Source of the DNA: Hahella sp. HN01
GTDB taxonomy: Bacteria > Pseudomonadota > Gammaproteobacteria > Pseudomonadales > Oleiphilaceae
Direction: 5' to 3'
Length of the DNA: 64,000 bases
NCBI RefSeq assembly: GCF_018986435.1
Contig: NZ_JAHMIN010000017.1
Span: 31,092-95,091 of the forward strand
Shown here piece after piece: positions 35,771-44,874 of this stretch. Numbering within the stretch: position 1 is the first letter of the stretch; each line of letters starts with the position of its first letter. Position numbers and translations under genes: made by a program. The notes below the pieces were generated by a model. It was given only the letters and a program-made list of their open reading frames with translations. It had not been told where the DNA came from and made no database searches.

Positions 35771-37030
35771 TTACTGCTCCGCTCCCGCGGACAGAAAGCT
35801 GATCCAGCGTTTCGCGGTAGGGGCGCTGGCGTCAAAGCGCGATGCTTCTCGCATCGTCGCCAACGCCTCCTGGGACTGCTCCAGGTTGTAGTAGGCCTGC
35901 CCTTTCAATAACAACGCCCGGCCTTTCTGCTCCTCGCTCATGTCTGTCGCAGGCGCGTTGAGCAAATCAACCAGCGCGCGATAGTCTTCGTCTTCATACA
36001 GCTGATAAGCGAGGTCCAGTTGGGTGTCCCCGGTGACTTGTTGTTGCAGGGCGGCTTTATAAGCGTCGATGGCGCGCTTGCGTTCCCGCGCCTGACGCCA
36101 GAAGCCGGCCAGCTTGCGCAGGTTGTCGCCGTTGCTGGCGACAACGCCGCGTTGCATGCCGTCCTCCATGATTTTGCCGGCGCGTAAGGGCGCATTCTGG
36201 TAGGCGAGATAGTTGGCGAGATTCACGAACTCTTTTTCCTCCTCCAGCATATCGCGTCGGTAGGCCATTTCGAGAACGGCGACCGCCGCGGCGTCCTTTT
36301 TGAGTTGCATATACACGCCGGACAACTGCTTCCAATACTGCTTTTTCTCCGGATATGCAAGCAGCAACTCCTTGAGCACGTTGACGGCCTGATCATATTC
36401 CTTGAGTTCGTAATGGGCCGCCAGCAGCAGTTGCAGCCAGGATTCCTGCGCCTTGCCTTCCGTTGCAATGGCCTTGCGCACCACGGGTATCACCTTGGCG
36501 TATTGCTTCTGTTGGGAGTAGCAGTTGGCCAGCGCCAGATAGACAGCGGAGCCAGGCTTCTGCTTGGCCTGCTCGCTCTCCTGCAGATAGGTCTCCAGTT
36601 GCGGCGCCGCTTTCGCGAACAAGTCCTGCGCCATGTACATCTGCGCCAGGTTATAACGCAGCTCCCGGGTCAGCTCAGGCGGTAATCCCTCCACCTTGAT
36701 CGCTTCCTCGAATACCTGCATGGCTTTCGCATACTGGCTGCGGGCGGCATAGAGATAGCCCAGCGTGCGCAGGACTTCAATGTGGTCGAACTTCTTGCGC
36801 TTGCTGCGTTCTTTTTGCTCCAACAACAACGCTTCCGCATCGCCGTATTTTTCCTCGGAAATGTACTCCCTGGCCTTTACTACTTTTTTGTAGGTTTGCG
36901 GGGAGATTTCCATGCCTTCGGCGCCGCACAGCGCGGCGGCGGCCAACAGCCAAGCGGACAGACAGGTCAGTACGCCCGTGCGCAGCCGTTGTCGCGCCGA
37001 ATATGAACGGGGTTTGCTCGTCATCTTCAT
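35771..37030 (-). CDS. TPR protein of the TonB2-type system
   Basis: This 419-residue exported protein has a signal sequence (about 20-40) followed by serial helical tetratricopeptide repeats (for example LGYLYAARSQYAKAMQVFEE and ALANCYSQQKQYAKVIPVVR). TPR proteins of this kind sit directly after tonB in TtpC-type clusters of Vibrio and other marine gammaproteobacteria and are thought to assist the TonB complex in the periplasm. ATG 37030 has AGGA 6 nt upstream. Its start lies about 8 bp from the tonB stop, so coupling is likely. Confidence 0.85.
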   Translation of the reverse strand: MKMTSKPRSYSARQRLRTGVLTCLSAWLLAAAALCGAEGMEISPQTYKKVVKAREYISEEKYGDAEALLLEQKERSKRKKFDHIEVLRTLGYLYAARSQYAKAMQVFEEAIKVEGLPPELTRELRYNLAQMYMAQDLFAKAAPQLETYLQESEQAKQKPGSAVYLALANCYSQQKQYAKVIPVVRKAIATEGKAQESWLQLLLAAHYELKEYDQAVNVLKELLLAYPEKKQYWKQLSGVYMQLKKDAAAVAVLEMAYRRDMLEEEKEFVNLANYLAYQNAPLRAGKIMEDGMQRGVVASNGDNLRKLAGFWRQARERKRAIDAYKAALQQQVTGDTQLDLAYQLYEDEDYRALVDLLNAPATDMSEEQKGRALLLKGQAYYNLEQSQEALATMREASRFDASAPTAKRWISFLSAGAEQ

Positions 37031-37038
37031 CACCGTTC

Positions 37039-37674
37039 CTAAAGAGTAAAGTCAATGCGTTGTCGAGCCCGTGTGGCGACGGCTTTGCCGTCCACCATGG
37101 CGGGCTTGAAGGTCCATTTGGAAATACATTGTTTGGCGGCCTTGTCGAATATCTTGCGCGGCTCCGACGCCACCACCTTGATGTCTTCCACCCGACCTTG
37201 CGCGTTGACGGTGAATTCCACTTCCACCCAGCCTTCTATCCCGGCGCGCGCCGCTTCCCGGGGAAAGTCCGGCGGGAAGGTCGCTTTACCGATGACGCCG
37301 CTGTCGCCGGCGGAGCTGGCGGCCATCCCGACCTGCCCCATCTGTCCCAGGGCCAGTCCCAGGTTGGCGTCAACCCGGGGCATGTCCACTTTGAGTTGCG
37401 GCGTCTGCGGACGTACGGCGCTCTGTGTGGTCTTCATTTCCGGCGGAGGCGGCGGACGCTTGGGAGGCGGCGGTTTCGGCAGCTCCCGCTTGCGTTCCTT
37501 GACCGGGTCTTCCTTCTGCACCCGCACGAAATCGATCATGCCGATGTCGTCCTTGTCCGCCAGTTCCTTGCCGTCGTTGTGGATCAGCTGATCCATCAGC
37601 CGAAACAACCCCAGTACGGTGATCAAGGCCAGGCCTAATGCTGCTGCGAATCTGAATTTCATAACGATTTTCAA
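37039..37674 (-). CDS. tonB: TonB energy-transducing protein
   Basis: This 211-residue protein has an N-terminal membrane anchor (about 7-25) and a Pro/Lys-rich spacer (ELPKPPPPKRPPPPPEM). The C-terminal TonB domain (about 125-211) shows GIEGWVEVEFTVNAQGRVED and the ending KWTFKPAMVDGK. It links the ExbB/ExbD motor to the outer-membrane receptor of the same locus. The spacer is short, as in TonB2 proteins. Confidence 0.93.
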   Translation of the reverse strand: MKIVMKFRFAAALGLALITVLGLFRLMDQLIHNDGKELADKDDIGMIDFVRVQKEDPVKERKRELPKPPPPKRPPPPPEMKTTQSAVRPQTPQLKVDMPRVDANLGLALGQMGQVGMAASSAGDSGVIGKATFPPDFPREAARAGIEGWVEVEFTVNAQGRVEDIKVVASEPRKIFDKAAKQCISKWTFKPAMVDGKAVATRARQRIDFTL

Positions 37675-37680
37675 CGAGGC

Positions 37681-38085
37681 CTACTTTTTCACTGCAGCGA
37701 TGGAGATGTTCTGCACCCCCGCCATCCGCACCTGATCCATCACTTCCACCACGATGCCGGAACGGGATTCCGTATCCGCCTGAATCACCACCGCGCCTTC
37801 CGGGTTTTCCGCGCGCAGACGCTCCACATTGGGACGCACCTGGGCCACTTCCACCTTGCGCTTGTCGATCCACACCGCGCCATCATCCGCGACGGCGATC
37901 ATGATGTTGCCCTTTTTCACCGTCTGCGCGGTATTGGCGCTGGGGCGGTTAACGTCAATGCCCGCTTCCTTGATGAACGAAGTGGTGACGATAAAGAAAA
38001 TCAGCATGATGAATACGATGTCGAGCATCGGCGTCATGTCGATGGCGGTGTCTTCCGACTCCGCGGAAGCATATCTTCTTCTCAT
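37681..38085 (-). CDS. exbD: ExbD proton-channel protein
   Basis: This 134-residue protein has one membrane helix with the essential Asp in PMLDIVFIMLIFFIVTTSF (D25) and a periplasmic ExbD/TolR domain. It uses the proton gradient with ExbB to drive TonB. It ends 6 bp before the tonB start. Confidence 0.95.
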   Translation of the reverse strand: MRRRYASAESEDTAIDMTPMLDIVFIMLIFFIVTTSFIKEAGIDVNRPSANTAQTVKKGNIMIAVADDGAVWIDKRKVEVAQVRPNVERLRAENPEGAVVIQADTESRSGIVVEVMDQVRMAGVQNISIAAVKK

Positions 38086-38175
38086 TGTTCTATCCCCTGG
38101 CCCGACTCGCCGCCGGGCCGCCTCTAGTCTATATCCGCGTCTGCGTCTGTTTGCTGCGTCAATTCGTCGCAGGCG

Positions 38176-38703
38176 TTAGTGATGCTGTAATTTGTCGGTC
38201 AGCTCCCGGGTCACTTTCTGGGCGCGCTTTTCCAACTGCACGGCGAAGTAAATGCCGGACAGCGCCGCCATCATTCCCGCCATGGTGGGAATCGTCGCCT
38301 TGGAAATGCCCGACGCCATCGCCCTGGGACTGCCAGTGCCGGTGACGGCGAGCACGTCGAACACCTGCACCATGCCCACCACCGTTCCCAACAGTCCCAA
38401 CAAGGGACAGAGCGCGATCAGCGTCTTGATCAGCGGCAGCGATTGATGCGCGCTGATGGACGCCTGCGAGATCAACGCGCGGCGCACTTGCTGATTGTTC
38501 CAGGCCGCCGCCTCAACGCGTTCGCTCCATTGCAGCAAAATGCACTTCGCCTGAGCCGGAAAGCTCATGGCGAAGAAGAAGTAACGCTCCAGAATCAGCG
38601 TCCACAGCAGCACGGTCAGGGCGAAGATGGCGACCAGCACGTCGCCGCCCAGGCCCAGAAAGCGCTTAATGGACTCGATTTCGTCAAGAATGAACCAAAC
38701 CAT
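38176..38703 (-). CDS. exbB: ExbB (MotA/TolQ/ExbB) proton-channel protein
   Basis: This 175-residue short ExbB has three membrane helices. The pore-lining region is LIALCPLLGLLGTVVGMVQV. It is the second MotA/ExbB-domain protein of the cluster; the long form TtpC is encoded just upstream. This pair is typical of TonB2 systems. Confidence 0.94.
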   Translation of the reverse strand: MVWFILDEIESIKRFLGLGGDVLVAIFALTVLLWTLILERYFFFAMSFPAQAKCILLQWSERVEAAAWNNQQVRRALISQASISAHQSLPLIKTLIALCPLLGLLGTVVGMVQVFDVLAVTGTGSPRAMASGISKATIPTMAGMMAALSGIYFAVQLEKRAQKVTRELTDKLQHH

Positions 38704-38717
38704 AATGTCAGCTCCGG

Positions 38718-40082
38718 CTAGCGCGCCGCTTCCGCTTCTTTATGCAAGGCGATAAAGCCTGCGCTCTGTTCTTCCAGGGTTTGAATCAGACGGCGACTCT
38801 TACCGTTGACGAGGGTGTGGGCGAAAACCAGCGGCACCGCCACGATCAATCCCAACATGGTGGTGACCAGCGCTTCGGAAATACCGCCCGCCATCAGTTT
38901 GGGGTCGCCGGTGCCGAACAGGGTGATAGCCTGGAAAGTGGCGATCATGCCGATGACCGTTCCCAGCAGTCCCAACAGCGGAGCCACGGAGGCGAACAGC
39001 TTGATGAAACCAACGCCCTTCTCCAGTTTGGGAGCGTTTTTCATGATCACTTCATCCAGTTTCAGCTCCAGGGTCTCGACATCCGCGTCTTTGTTGTCCT
39101 GATAGGTTTGCATGATGTCGCCCATGGGGTTGCCGCGAATCACGTCCTTGGACTTCAGCTGTTTCTTCACGCCGGACTGGATGTAACTGAGGCGCAGATA
39201 CCCGAACAACGCCAGCAGCAGCCCCACTGCGCCCAGCGCCAGAATCACATAACCTACGGCGCCGCCCTGCTGCACTCGCTCTTCCAGGCTGGGACTCTGC
39301 ACCAGCAGCGACAGGATCACGCCCCGTGAAGGGTCGATGAAGAACGGCTGATAACCGTCATTGGCGTTTTCCAGACCCGCGGCCAGCTCCAGCATGGCGC
39401 TTTCCGGCTGTCGTGAGAGCTGTTCGAATTTGCCGGTCTGGGCGGAATAGTTAAGGTATTTGCCGTCCGCGATGGCGTTGAATGTGCCGACCCGGGTGAC
39501 GCTTTTCACCGCCTGATCGCCCTCGCCGTAAACCACCGTGGCGTCGAAACGGCTGACTTCTCCCGAGGCGGTCATGGCCTGATACAGCTCAATCCAGAAC
39601 TTCTCCAGCTCATCGATGGACGGCAACGCGGTGCTCTCCGCCAATGAACTCATCAGCGCCATGCGCTCAGGGTATTGCGCCGTGACCATGGACGCCTGAA
39701 ACACGCCCTTGGTGTCGTTGGCGGTCTGTCGCACCAGACCAAACATCTCGCCCAGGGAGCCTTTACGTTGCTCCAGGGTTTCCTTCAGTTCCGTCAGCTG
39801 TTTTTCGTTTTCATCGTAAGCGGTTTTCAGGTTGTCCATACGGGCCTGCTCCGCCTTCAACTCCGCCTGAGCCTTGGCCAGCAGCGCCTGGCGCTGGTCT
39901 TTCTCCGCCTTGAACTTCGCTTCGCGACTTTTGCTTTCTTTAGACTCGGTGACCCGGTCTTCCTTGATCTGCTTTAACAGCGCCTGCAGGTCTTCATTGG
40001 TGCCGGCTTTGACCGTCGTAGTCGCCAACGCCGACGCCAGAATGCAACTGAAGACAGTTATACGTTTAAGTGTTCTCATCAC
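38718..40082 (-). CDS. ttpC: TtpC-type long ExbB-like protein
   Basis: This 454-residue protein has a signal peptide (about 1-26), a Lys/Glu/Gln-rich coiled coil in the periplasm (about 35-120), one helix near residue 275-297, and a C-terminal MotA/TolQ/ExbB domain (KLFASVAPLLGLLGTVIGMI near residue 355, second helix about 400-425). Length and layout match TtpC, a component needed by Vibrio TonB2 systems. Its ATG overlaps the stop of the DUF3450 gene (ATGA), so the two are coupled. Confidence 0.9.
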   Translation of the reverse strand: MMRTLKRITVFSCILASALATTTVKAGTNEDLQALLKQIKEDRVTESKESKSREAKFKAEKDQRQALLAKAQAELKAEQARMDNLKTAYDENEKQLTELKETLEQRKGSLGEMFGLVRQTANDTKGVFQASMVTAQYPERMALMSSLAESTALPSIDELEKFWIELYQAMTASGEVSRFDATVVYGEGDQAVKSVTRVGTFNAIADGKYLNYSAQTGKFEQLSRQPESAMLELAAGLENANDGYQPFFIDPSRGVILSLLVQSPSLEERVQQGGAVGYVILALGAVGLLLALFGYLRLSYIQSGVKKQLKSKDVIRGNPMGDIMQTYQDNKDADVETLELKLDEVIMKNAPKLEKGVGFIKLFASVAPLLGLLGTVIGMIATFQAITLFGTGDPKLMAGGISEALVTTMLGLIVAVPLVFAHTLVNGKSRRLIQTLEEQSAGFIALHKEAEAAR

Positions 40083-40882
40083 TTCGCCCTCGCAGCCAGC
40101 ACAGGTAATTTAATCAACGCGGGCGGAGCCTGTTTCTTGGCGATCTTCAGCCCTTGCGACACGGCGGAGCGGTAGGTTTCCGGCAGCGCTTCCCATTGTT
40201 TTTTATCTTTGTTCCAGTGGCCGGTTTCCGCGCCATCCGGCGTTTGATACATCAACGCGATACGGCCGATACGCAGGAATTCGTAGGTTCTCAGTTGCTC
40301 GCCTTCGCCGAGGCTGGCCTTGTAGGCTTCGATGGTGCGACCGTATTCGTTCTCCACCTCGTAAGCTTCCAGAATTTTGCGGAATTTCTCTGACGTGGAC
40401 ACATCAGCGCGATCCATCAAGGCGCGCAGATCCGCCACTCGCTTGCGCCGCTCGTCCATCTGGAAAGGCACATCCGCTTCCACGAACTGCTCCAGCGCCG
40501 ACACCATGCGCAGCATGAGCGGAACCACTTCCGTACGCGTCTGCTCCAGGGCGGAAATCTGCGTATTAAGAGAGCTCAACTCCGCCTGTTGCGAGCTGAC
40601 GATACGCTCATTCTGATCGTTATAGGCTTTCAGGCCTTCGATCTGGCGGATGACGTTTTTGTACTCGGACAGTAATTCGTCGGACTGGTCCGCCAGTTTG
40701 TCCACCCGCGCCTGAGATTGCTGCGAGGACTGCACCATGGCGGTTTGCGCGGCGACGGACTCGCCCAGAGTATCGGCATAGGCTGGCAGGGACAGCGTCA
40801 GTCCCGCCAGGGGCGCTGCAATGAGCAGTTTGGAAATCGATCTGATCTTCATAAGTTTCAATAATCTTGCAAAAACTATCAT
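40079..40882 (-). CDS. DUF3450 periplasmic coiled-coil protein
   Basis: This 267-residue exported protein has a signal peptide ending near YADTL. A coiled coil follows (about 45-110), then a conserved globular part (GRIALMYQTPDG). DUF3450 proteins precede ttpC in TonB2-type clusters. The open frame extends to 40984, but the upstream part runs through the terminator. ATG 40882 has AGGA 6 nt before it and is the best start. It is translationally coupled to ttpC. Confidence 0.87.
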   Translation of the reverse strand: MIVFARLLKLMKIRSISKLLIAAPLAGLTLSLPAYADTLGESVAAQTAMVQSSQQSQARVDKLADQSDELLSEYKNVIRQIEGLKAYNDQNERIVSSQQAELSSLNTQISALEQTRTEVVPLMLRMVSALEQFVEADVPFQMDERRKRVADLRALMDRADVSTSEKFRKILEAYEVENEYGRTIEAYKASLGEGEQLRTYEFLRIGRIALMYQTPDGAETGHWNKDKKQWEALPETYRSAVSQGLKIAKKQAPPALIKLPVLAARAK

Positions 40883-40894
40883 CGTCGGTTCCTG

Positions 40895-40920
40895 AAAAAA
40901 GCCCCGCCCGAAAGCGGGGC
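40895..40920 (-). terminator. Intrinsic terminator between the TBDR and TonB-system genes
   Basis: On the minus strand GCCCCGC-TTTCGG-GCGGGGC is followed at once by TTTTTT, a textbook Rho-independent terminator. It sits between the receptor stop and the DUF3450 ribosome site, so it either ends the receptor transcript or lowers expression of the downstream TonB genes. Confidence 0.88.
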
Positions 40921-40990
40921 GACTACAGGAAAACGACCGTTGTAGTCCGGCCAGGCCGCCTTGCGAACGGCTGCGCCGGCTCATCCATTA

Positions 40991-43693
40991 CTAGAAGGCC
41001 TGGGTGTACTTGAAGTAGGAGACCCGTCCCTGAATGCTGTACAGCTCTTCCGAGTACGTAACGCCGTCCGCACGGAACGAAGGCTCTTCGTCGAAGAGGT
41101 TGCGTACGCCCAGAGCGATGGTGGCGTCCCAGGGCGTGTTGTAGCTGTAGTGAACGTTCCACACGGTGTTGGAGTCGACGTGCCCGTCGCGCTCATTTAT
41201 AGCGGAATCCGACTGCGGCCCGATGACTTCGGCGTTCAGATAAACATCATGAGCGTCGTTAGGCGTGGTGTAGCCAACGCCCGTGTTGAAGCGGAAGCTG
41301 GGATATTCCCAACGGCCCACGTAGTCATTCACGGGTCCGCCGGGGAACTCGTCTTTCTCGAAGCTCAGGATATAGGTGCCGGAGAAGTCGTAACGCAGCG
41401 CGCCGAAACCATAGTCTTCACCCCAGTTGAACTTGACGTCGAGACCTTCGGTTTTGTTCACGCCAAAGTTAACCATAGGCGCGACGGCGGACAGGATGCG
41501 TCCGGAATCGGAGCGGGTGATGTAGGGGGAGGATTCGCCAGTGGCGACTTCCTGGTTGATGGAGTTTTGCAGCTCCAGCAACTGGATGACGTTTTCGATC
41601 TCGATGGAGTAGTAATCCACGGAAACGTCCATGGAGTCAGTGATGTTCCACACGGCTCCTGCGGTGAAGGAGGTGGACTCCTCCGCCTTCAGATCTTCGT
41701 TGGAGGAACGGGTTACGTTGTACTGGCGCTCATCGCAATCGCCGCCGCAAGTGACGTAGTCGACCGCGTAATCGGCAGAGAAAGAATCCGCCGCGTACAG
41801 ATCGCTCAAGGTCGGCGCCCGGAAGCCAGTGCCGTAGGTAGCACGCAGCGTCAGGTTGTCCAGCGGCTGATAACGGACCGTGGCTTTACCAGTGGAGGCG
41901 GAGCCGAAGTCACTGTAACGGTCATAACGTCCGGCCAGGTTCAGTTCCACCTGATCGGTGATCGGCGCTACGGTTTCGATGTAGAACGCGCGCATGTTTC
42001 TTTCCCCGGCGGAAGAGTTGCCGGAGCTGCCCAGCACGTTGCCGGCTTCCGACTGGTCATCCACTTTGGAGGAGAAATCCCAGCTCGCGTATTCCGTACC
42101 CAGGGCCCAGGAAACCGATCTGCCGTCGATTTCGCCAAGGTCAAAAGACACACCGGCGGTCGCCTGCTCAAACGTCATCTGATCTTGCGAGAACGGCGAG
42201 TATTTCAGGCTCTGGATGCTTTCCGCGTCAAACTCGCCGCCGGTGAACTTACCGGAATCCAGCAAGGGCTGAATCAGAGGCTTGAGCACGTAGCCGGTGG
42301 ATGTCTTGGTGTTGTTGGCGTAGTTGTGGTGATAGTTGGCGTTCCAGCTCAGATCGCCCACCAATTGTGTCTCCACTTCGCCTTCCAGACCGAAAACCAG
42401 GTCCAACTGCGTGTCGGAGACTTTATCGTCACGAGGTCCGATGGGTGAGAAGCGGTATAACACAACGGCAGGATCGTCATCGCCGTTCACCACGCCATCG
42501 CCGTTAGTGTCCGGGTCCAGCCCGTTTTCCGCAAAGAACGCAGCGCCGCCGGAGGTGTTCTGGTCGATCTCAAACTGGTCCGCAACCGGCGCGAAGCGGC
42601 TGAAGCTTTTGTTCTGGTTGAAAATAACCCGCGCCACAAAGTCCAGATTATCCTTCAGCTCCTGACGTCCCGTCAGCATCACCGAGTCACGGCTCAAGGA
42701 GGCGGTTTTAGCCGCTTCTCCAGTGTAGTCGTAGGCGCAGACCAACTGACTGGGATCGGTTTTGCTATCCCGATACGGACCATGGAAAGGGCCTTTACAG
42801 TTACCGTCTCCATCCAGAGAGCCGGCCAACGGCTTGATGGCGTAGCCGTTGGCGGGGTCGAGTACGTTGCGTCCGTAGTAGCTTTGTCCGCTGGTGTCGG
42901 AGAAGAATTCAGAGCCAAAGCCGGTCGCTTTCAGGTACTCACGATCACGTAGATTAACGATGCCTTTGGAGTCATGCTCGTAGGAGAACAGCAGGTTGCC
43001 TTTCTCTGTCGTCGTTCCCAGCGCCAGGTTATAGGATTCTTCTTCCCCACCCTCATGTTTCGGCAGGCCTTTGCCATAAGAGATGATGCCGCCGTCCAGA
43101 TCTTCCTTCAGGATGATGTTAACGACGCCCGCGATGGCGTCGGAACCATAAATCGCAGATGCGCCATCGGCGGTGATTTCAACACGCTCGACAATAGCGG
43201 CGGGAATCGCATTCAAGTTGACGGCGCCGGCGGGCCCGGTGTCTGAGCCGCTGGGAGAAACCGGAACGCGAATGCCGTTAATCAGCACCAGGGTTCTGCC
43301 CTCGCCCAAGCCGCGCAGGCTGATGGTCGACTGCGATTGCGCCGTGGAGCCCGAGGACTCCGAGATCGAGCCAAAGCTGTTGCCGGCGGCGGAGCGCAGC
43401 ACGTCCGCAATGCTCAGCTCGCCCGTGCGGTCGATATCCTCACGCGTGATGACCTGCACCGACTGGGCGCCTTCCATATCCGCCCGCATGATGCGTGAAC
43501 CGGTGACGCGAATCTTTTCCAGTTTTTCCACCGGCGCGCTTTCAGTTTCCGCCTCGGCGGACGCATCCGCATCGACAGGTTCTTCCGCATAAAGATTGGC
43601 GGCCGCGCCCATGGTTAATACAGAAACCAGCGCCCCGCGAGATAAATTAAGTGATATAGCCTTAAAGGATGCTATGGACGACTTCTCCGTCAT
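40991..43693 (-). CDS. TonB-dependent outer-membrane receptor (likely peptide receptor)
   Basis: This 900-residue receptor has a signal peptide (about 1-37), a TonB box (EKIRVTG, about 58-64) and a plug domain (about 70-190; SVQVITREDIDRTG and YGSDAIAGVVNIILK). A 22-strand barrel ends in an aromatic residue (YFKYTQAF). The substrate is not evident from sequence. The following peptidase and Opp genes make peptides the best guess. It may have its own promoter in the AT-rich region upstream, and a strong terminator follows it. Confidence 0.92.
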   Translation of the reverse strand: MTEKSSIASFKAISLNLSRGALVSVLTMGAAANLYAEEPVDADASAEAETESAPVEKLEKIRVTGSRIMRADMEGAQSVQVITREDIDRTGELSIADVLRSAAGNSFGSISESSGSTAQSQSTISLRGLGEGRTLVLINGIRVPVSPSGSDTGPAGAVNLNAIPAAIVERVEITADGASAIYGSDAIAGVVNIILKEDLDGGIISYGKGLPKHEGGEEESYNLALGTTTEKGNLLFSYEHDSKGIVNLRDREYLKATGFGSEFFSDTSGQSYYGRNVLDPANGYAIKPLAGSLDGDGNCKGPFHGPYRDSKTDPSQLVCAYDYTGEAAKTASLSRDSVMLTGRQELKDNLDFVARVIFNQNKSFSRFAPVADQFEIDQNTSGGAAFFAENGLDPDTNGDGVVNGDDDPAVVLYRFSPIGPRDDKVSDTQLDLVFGLEGEVETQLVGDLSWNANYHHNYANNTKTSTGYVLKPLIQPLLDSGKFTGGEFDAESIQSLKYSPFSQDQMTFEQATAGVSFDLGEIDGRSVSWALGTEYASWDFSSKVDDQSEAGNVLGSSGNSSAGERNMRAFYIETVAPITDQVELNLAGRYDRYSDFGSASTGKATVRYQPLDNLTLRATYGTGFRAPTLSDLYAADSFSADYAVDYVTCGGDCDERQYNVTRSSNEDLKAEESTSFTAGAVWNITDSMDVSVDYYSIEIENVIQLLELQNSINQEVATGESSPYITRSDSGRILSAVAPMVNFGVNKTEGLDVKFNWGEDYGFGALRYDFSGTYILSFEKDEFPGGPVNDYVGRWEYPSFRFNTGVGYTTPNDAHDVYLNAEVIGPQSDSAINERDGHVDSNTVWNVHYSYNTPWDATIALGVRNLFDEEPSFRADGVTYSEELYSIQGRVSYFKYTQAF

Positions 43694-44286
43694 TTTACTT
43701 CTTCTCCAAGTTGAATGTTGTCCTGAGTGATGACGAAGACGGATGGCAATTCCTATGCCAGAGAACTTTTATTAATTCAGCAGTTTGGGCGTTTTTTGAC
43801 CACCCATAAGATAGGCCAAAAAGAATAAGTATTTATACGTATTTTATAAATTTTAAACGGCTTACTTTTATGTTTTAAAAGATTTATCTAACGGGTGTTA
43901 TCAGCGATCCATTTTTATCAAAAAAATAGTGACAACATATTTTGACTTTTATTTATATTTCCATCCGAAAAAAGCATCAAAATGATTAATCATTTTTTGA
44001 CTCATTTTTGTATTCATCACTGCAATTACAGATAAAACATCCCCCTCCACAGCCACTCCCCGGTCGCCGATTCAATAGGTCGTCATAAAACTTTCATCTG
44101 CTTATGCGATAAGGCTGTGCGCCTTCGTGGGGCGCCGCCGCTAACGACGCCCTTTATCGGTGCGAAACTGGGATAAATATTGGGAAAAGCACGGTACTGA
44201 AGGCGCATAAAACGCAGTAGAATCCGCCCCGTGAACCAATCACGAGCGTTATCACTGGAAAGTCTTACATTAAAAGGAAGTATCTT
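43694..44286. other. 593-bp AT-rich intergenic region
   Basis: This is the presumed promoter region of the receptor gene (minus) and of the BP74-related gene (plus). The part from about 43790 to 44030 is much more AT-rich than its surroundings and contains a perfect 18-bp palindrome. A minus-strand open frame at 44083-44619 overlaps the BP74-related gene and is not convincing. Confidence 0.5.
43979..43996. promoter_or_regulatory. Perfect 18-bp palindrome AAAATGATTAATCATTTT
   Basis: A symmetric site with no central gap, about 290 bp upstream of the receptor start and on the AT-rich flank. It could be an operator for a dimeric repressor. It resembles but does not match a Fur box. Confidence 0.45.
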
Positions 44287-44715
44287 ATGTCCATCAAAAA
44301 GCATTTGACCAAAATGTTGGCCGCCCCTCTGGCGTTCTGCGCCGCCACCGCCTCCGCAGAGGTCGCCTACTTCGAATTCACCGACGTCAAACCAGAGCAG
44401 ACGTTTGTCATCCAGTTGACGGACAAAGCGAAAATTCAACAGGCGCGGGACATTCTGGCTAACGGCCAGGAAGACTTTTATCACGTCATGGGCTATGTCA
44501 CGCCCTCTCCAGCGCCTTATAACCCCAAATGGCAATACCATTTGGACACAGACACCATCAGCTTCTTCGAATTTTCGATCGAGGTGTGCGACGCCTCCAT
44601 GCAATACGTGCAAGAACACCTGAACGAAGTCGGCGGCGCTTTTCTCCCCGGCAATATCTGGTGCCCCTGGAGTTCAAAGCTGGTGAGAGAGGTCGGCGCC
44701 CCAACACAGGAATAA
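44287..44715 (+). CDS. BP74-related exported protein
   Basis: This 142-residue protein has a signal peptide (about 1-24, TASAEV). The mature domain resembles the BP74-related family, named for a Dictyostelium calmodulin-binding protein; the segments YFEFTDV, FVIQLTDKAKIQQARDIL, HVMGYV and FFEFSIEVCDA are diagnostic to my eye. Two Cys (VCDAS, WCPWS) may pair. An AAAGGAAG site lies before ATG. The bacterial function is unknown. It is monocistronic and followed by a stem-loop. Confidence 0.7.
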   Translation: MSIKKHLTKMLAAPLAFCAATASAEVAYFEFTDVKPEQTFVIQLTDKAKIQQARDILANGQEDFYHVMGYVTPSPAPYNPKWQYHLDTDTISFFEFSIEVCDASMQYVQEHLNEVGGAFLPGNIWCPWSSKLVREVGAPTQE

Positions 44716-44736
44716 CCTGACTCGTTCATATTGAGT

Positions 44737-44767
44737 GCAAAGGCCCAAGTGTGGCGCGGGCCTTTGC
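44737..44767 (+). terminator. Stem-loop after BP74-related gene
   Basis: GCAAAGGCCC and GGGCCTTTGC form a 10-bp perfect stem with an 11-nt loop, 22 bases past the stop. There is no T-run. Confidence 0.6.
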
Positions 44768-44874
44768 TAACGCTTCCTATCCCCTCTATTTCCCTGTCGT
44801 CACATGCCTGCAATAAGCCCCGGCCACGATTCAGCTATAGTTAAAAGTACGTCGCACAAACCCTATTAGGTCCC

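Noticed and set aside
40961..42448. A 495-codon plus-strand open frame opposite the TonB-dependent receptor
   Set aside because: It is antisense to a gene with clear signal peptide, plug and barrel motifs. The translated product is a Val/Gly/Arg-rich artefact of GC-biased codons with no domain.
43979..43996. Fur box
   Set aside because: The palindrome lacks the GATAAT spacing of the Fur consensus. It is reported only as an unassigned operator candidate.
44083..44619. 178-codon minus-strand frame overlapping the BP74-related gene
   Set aside because: The plus-strand gene has a ribosome site, signal peptide and family motifs. The minus frame has none.
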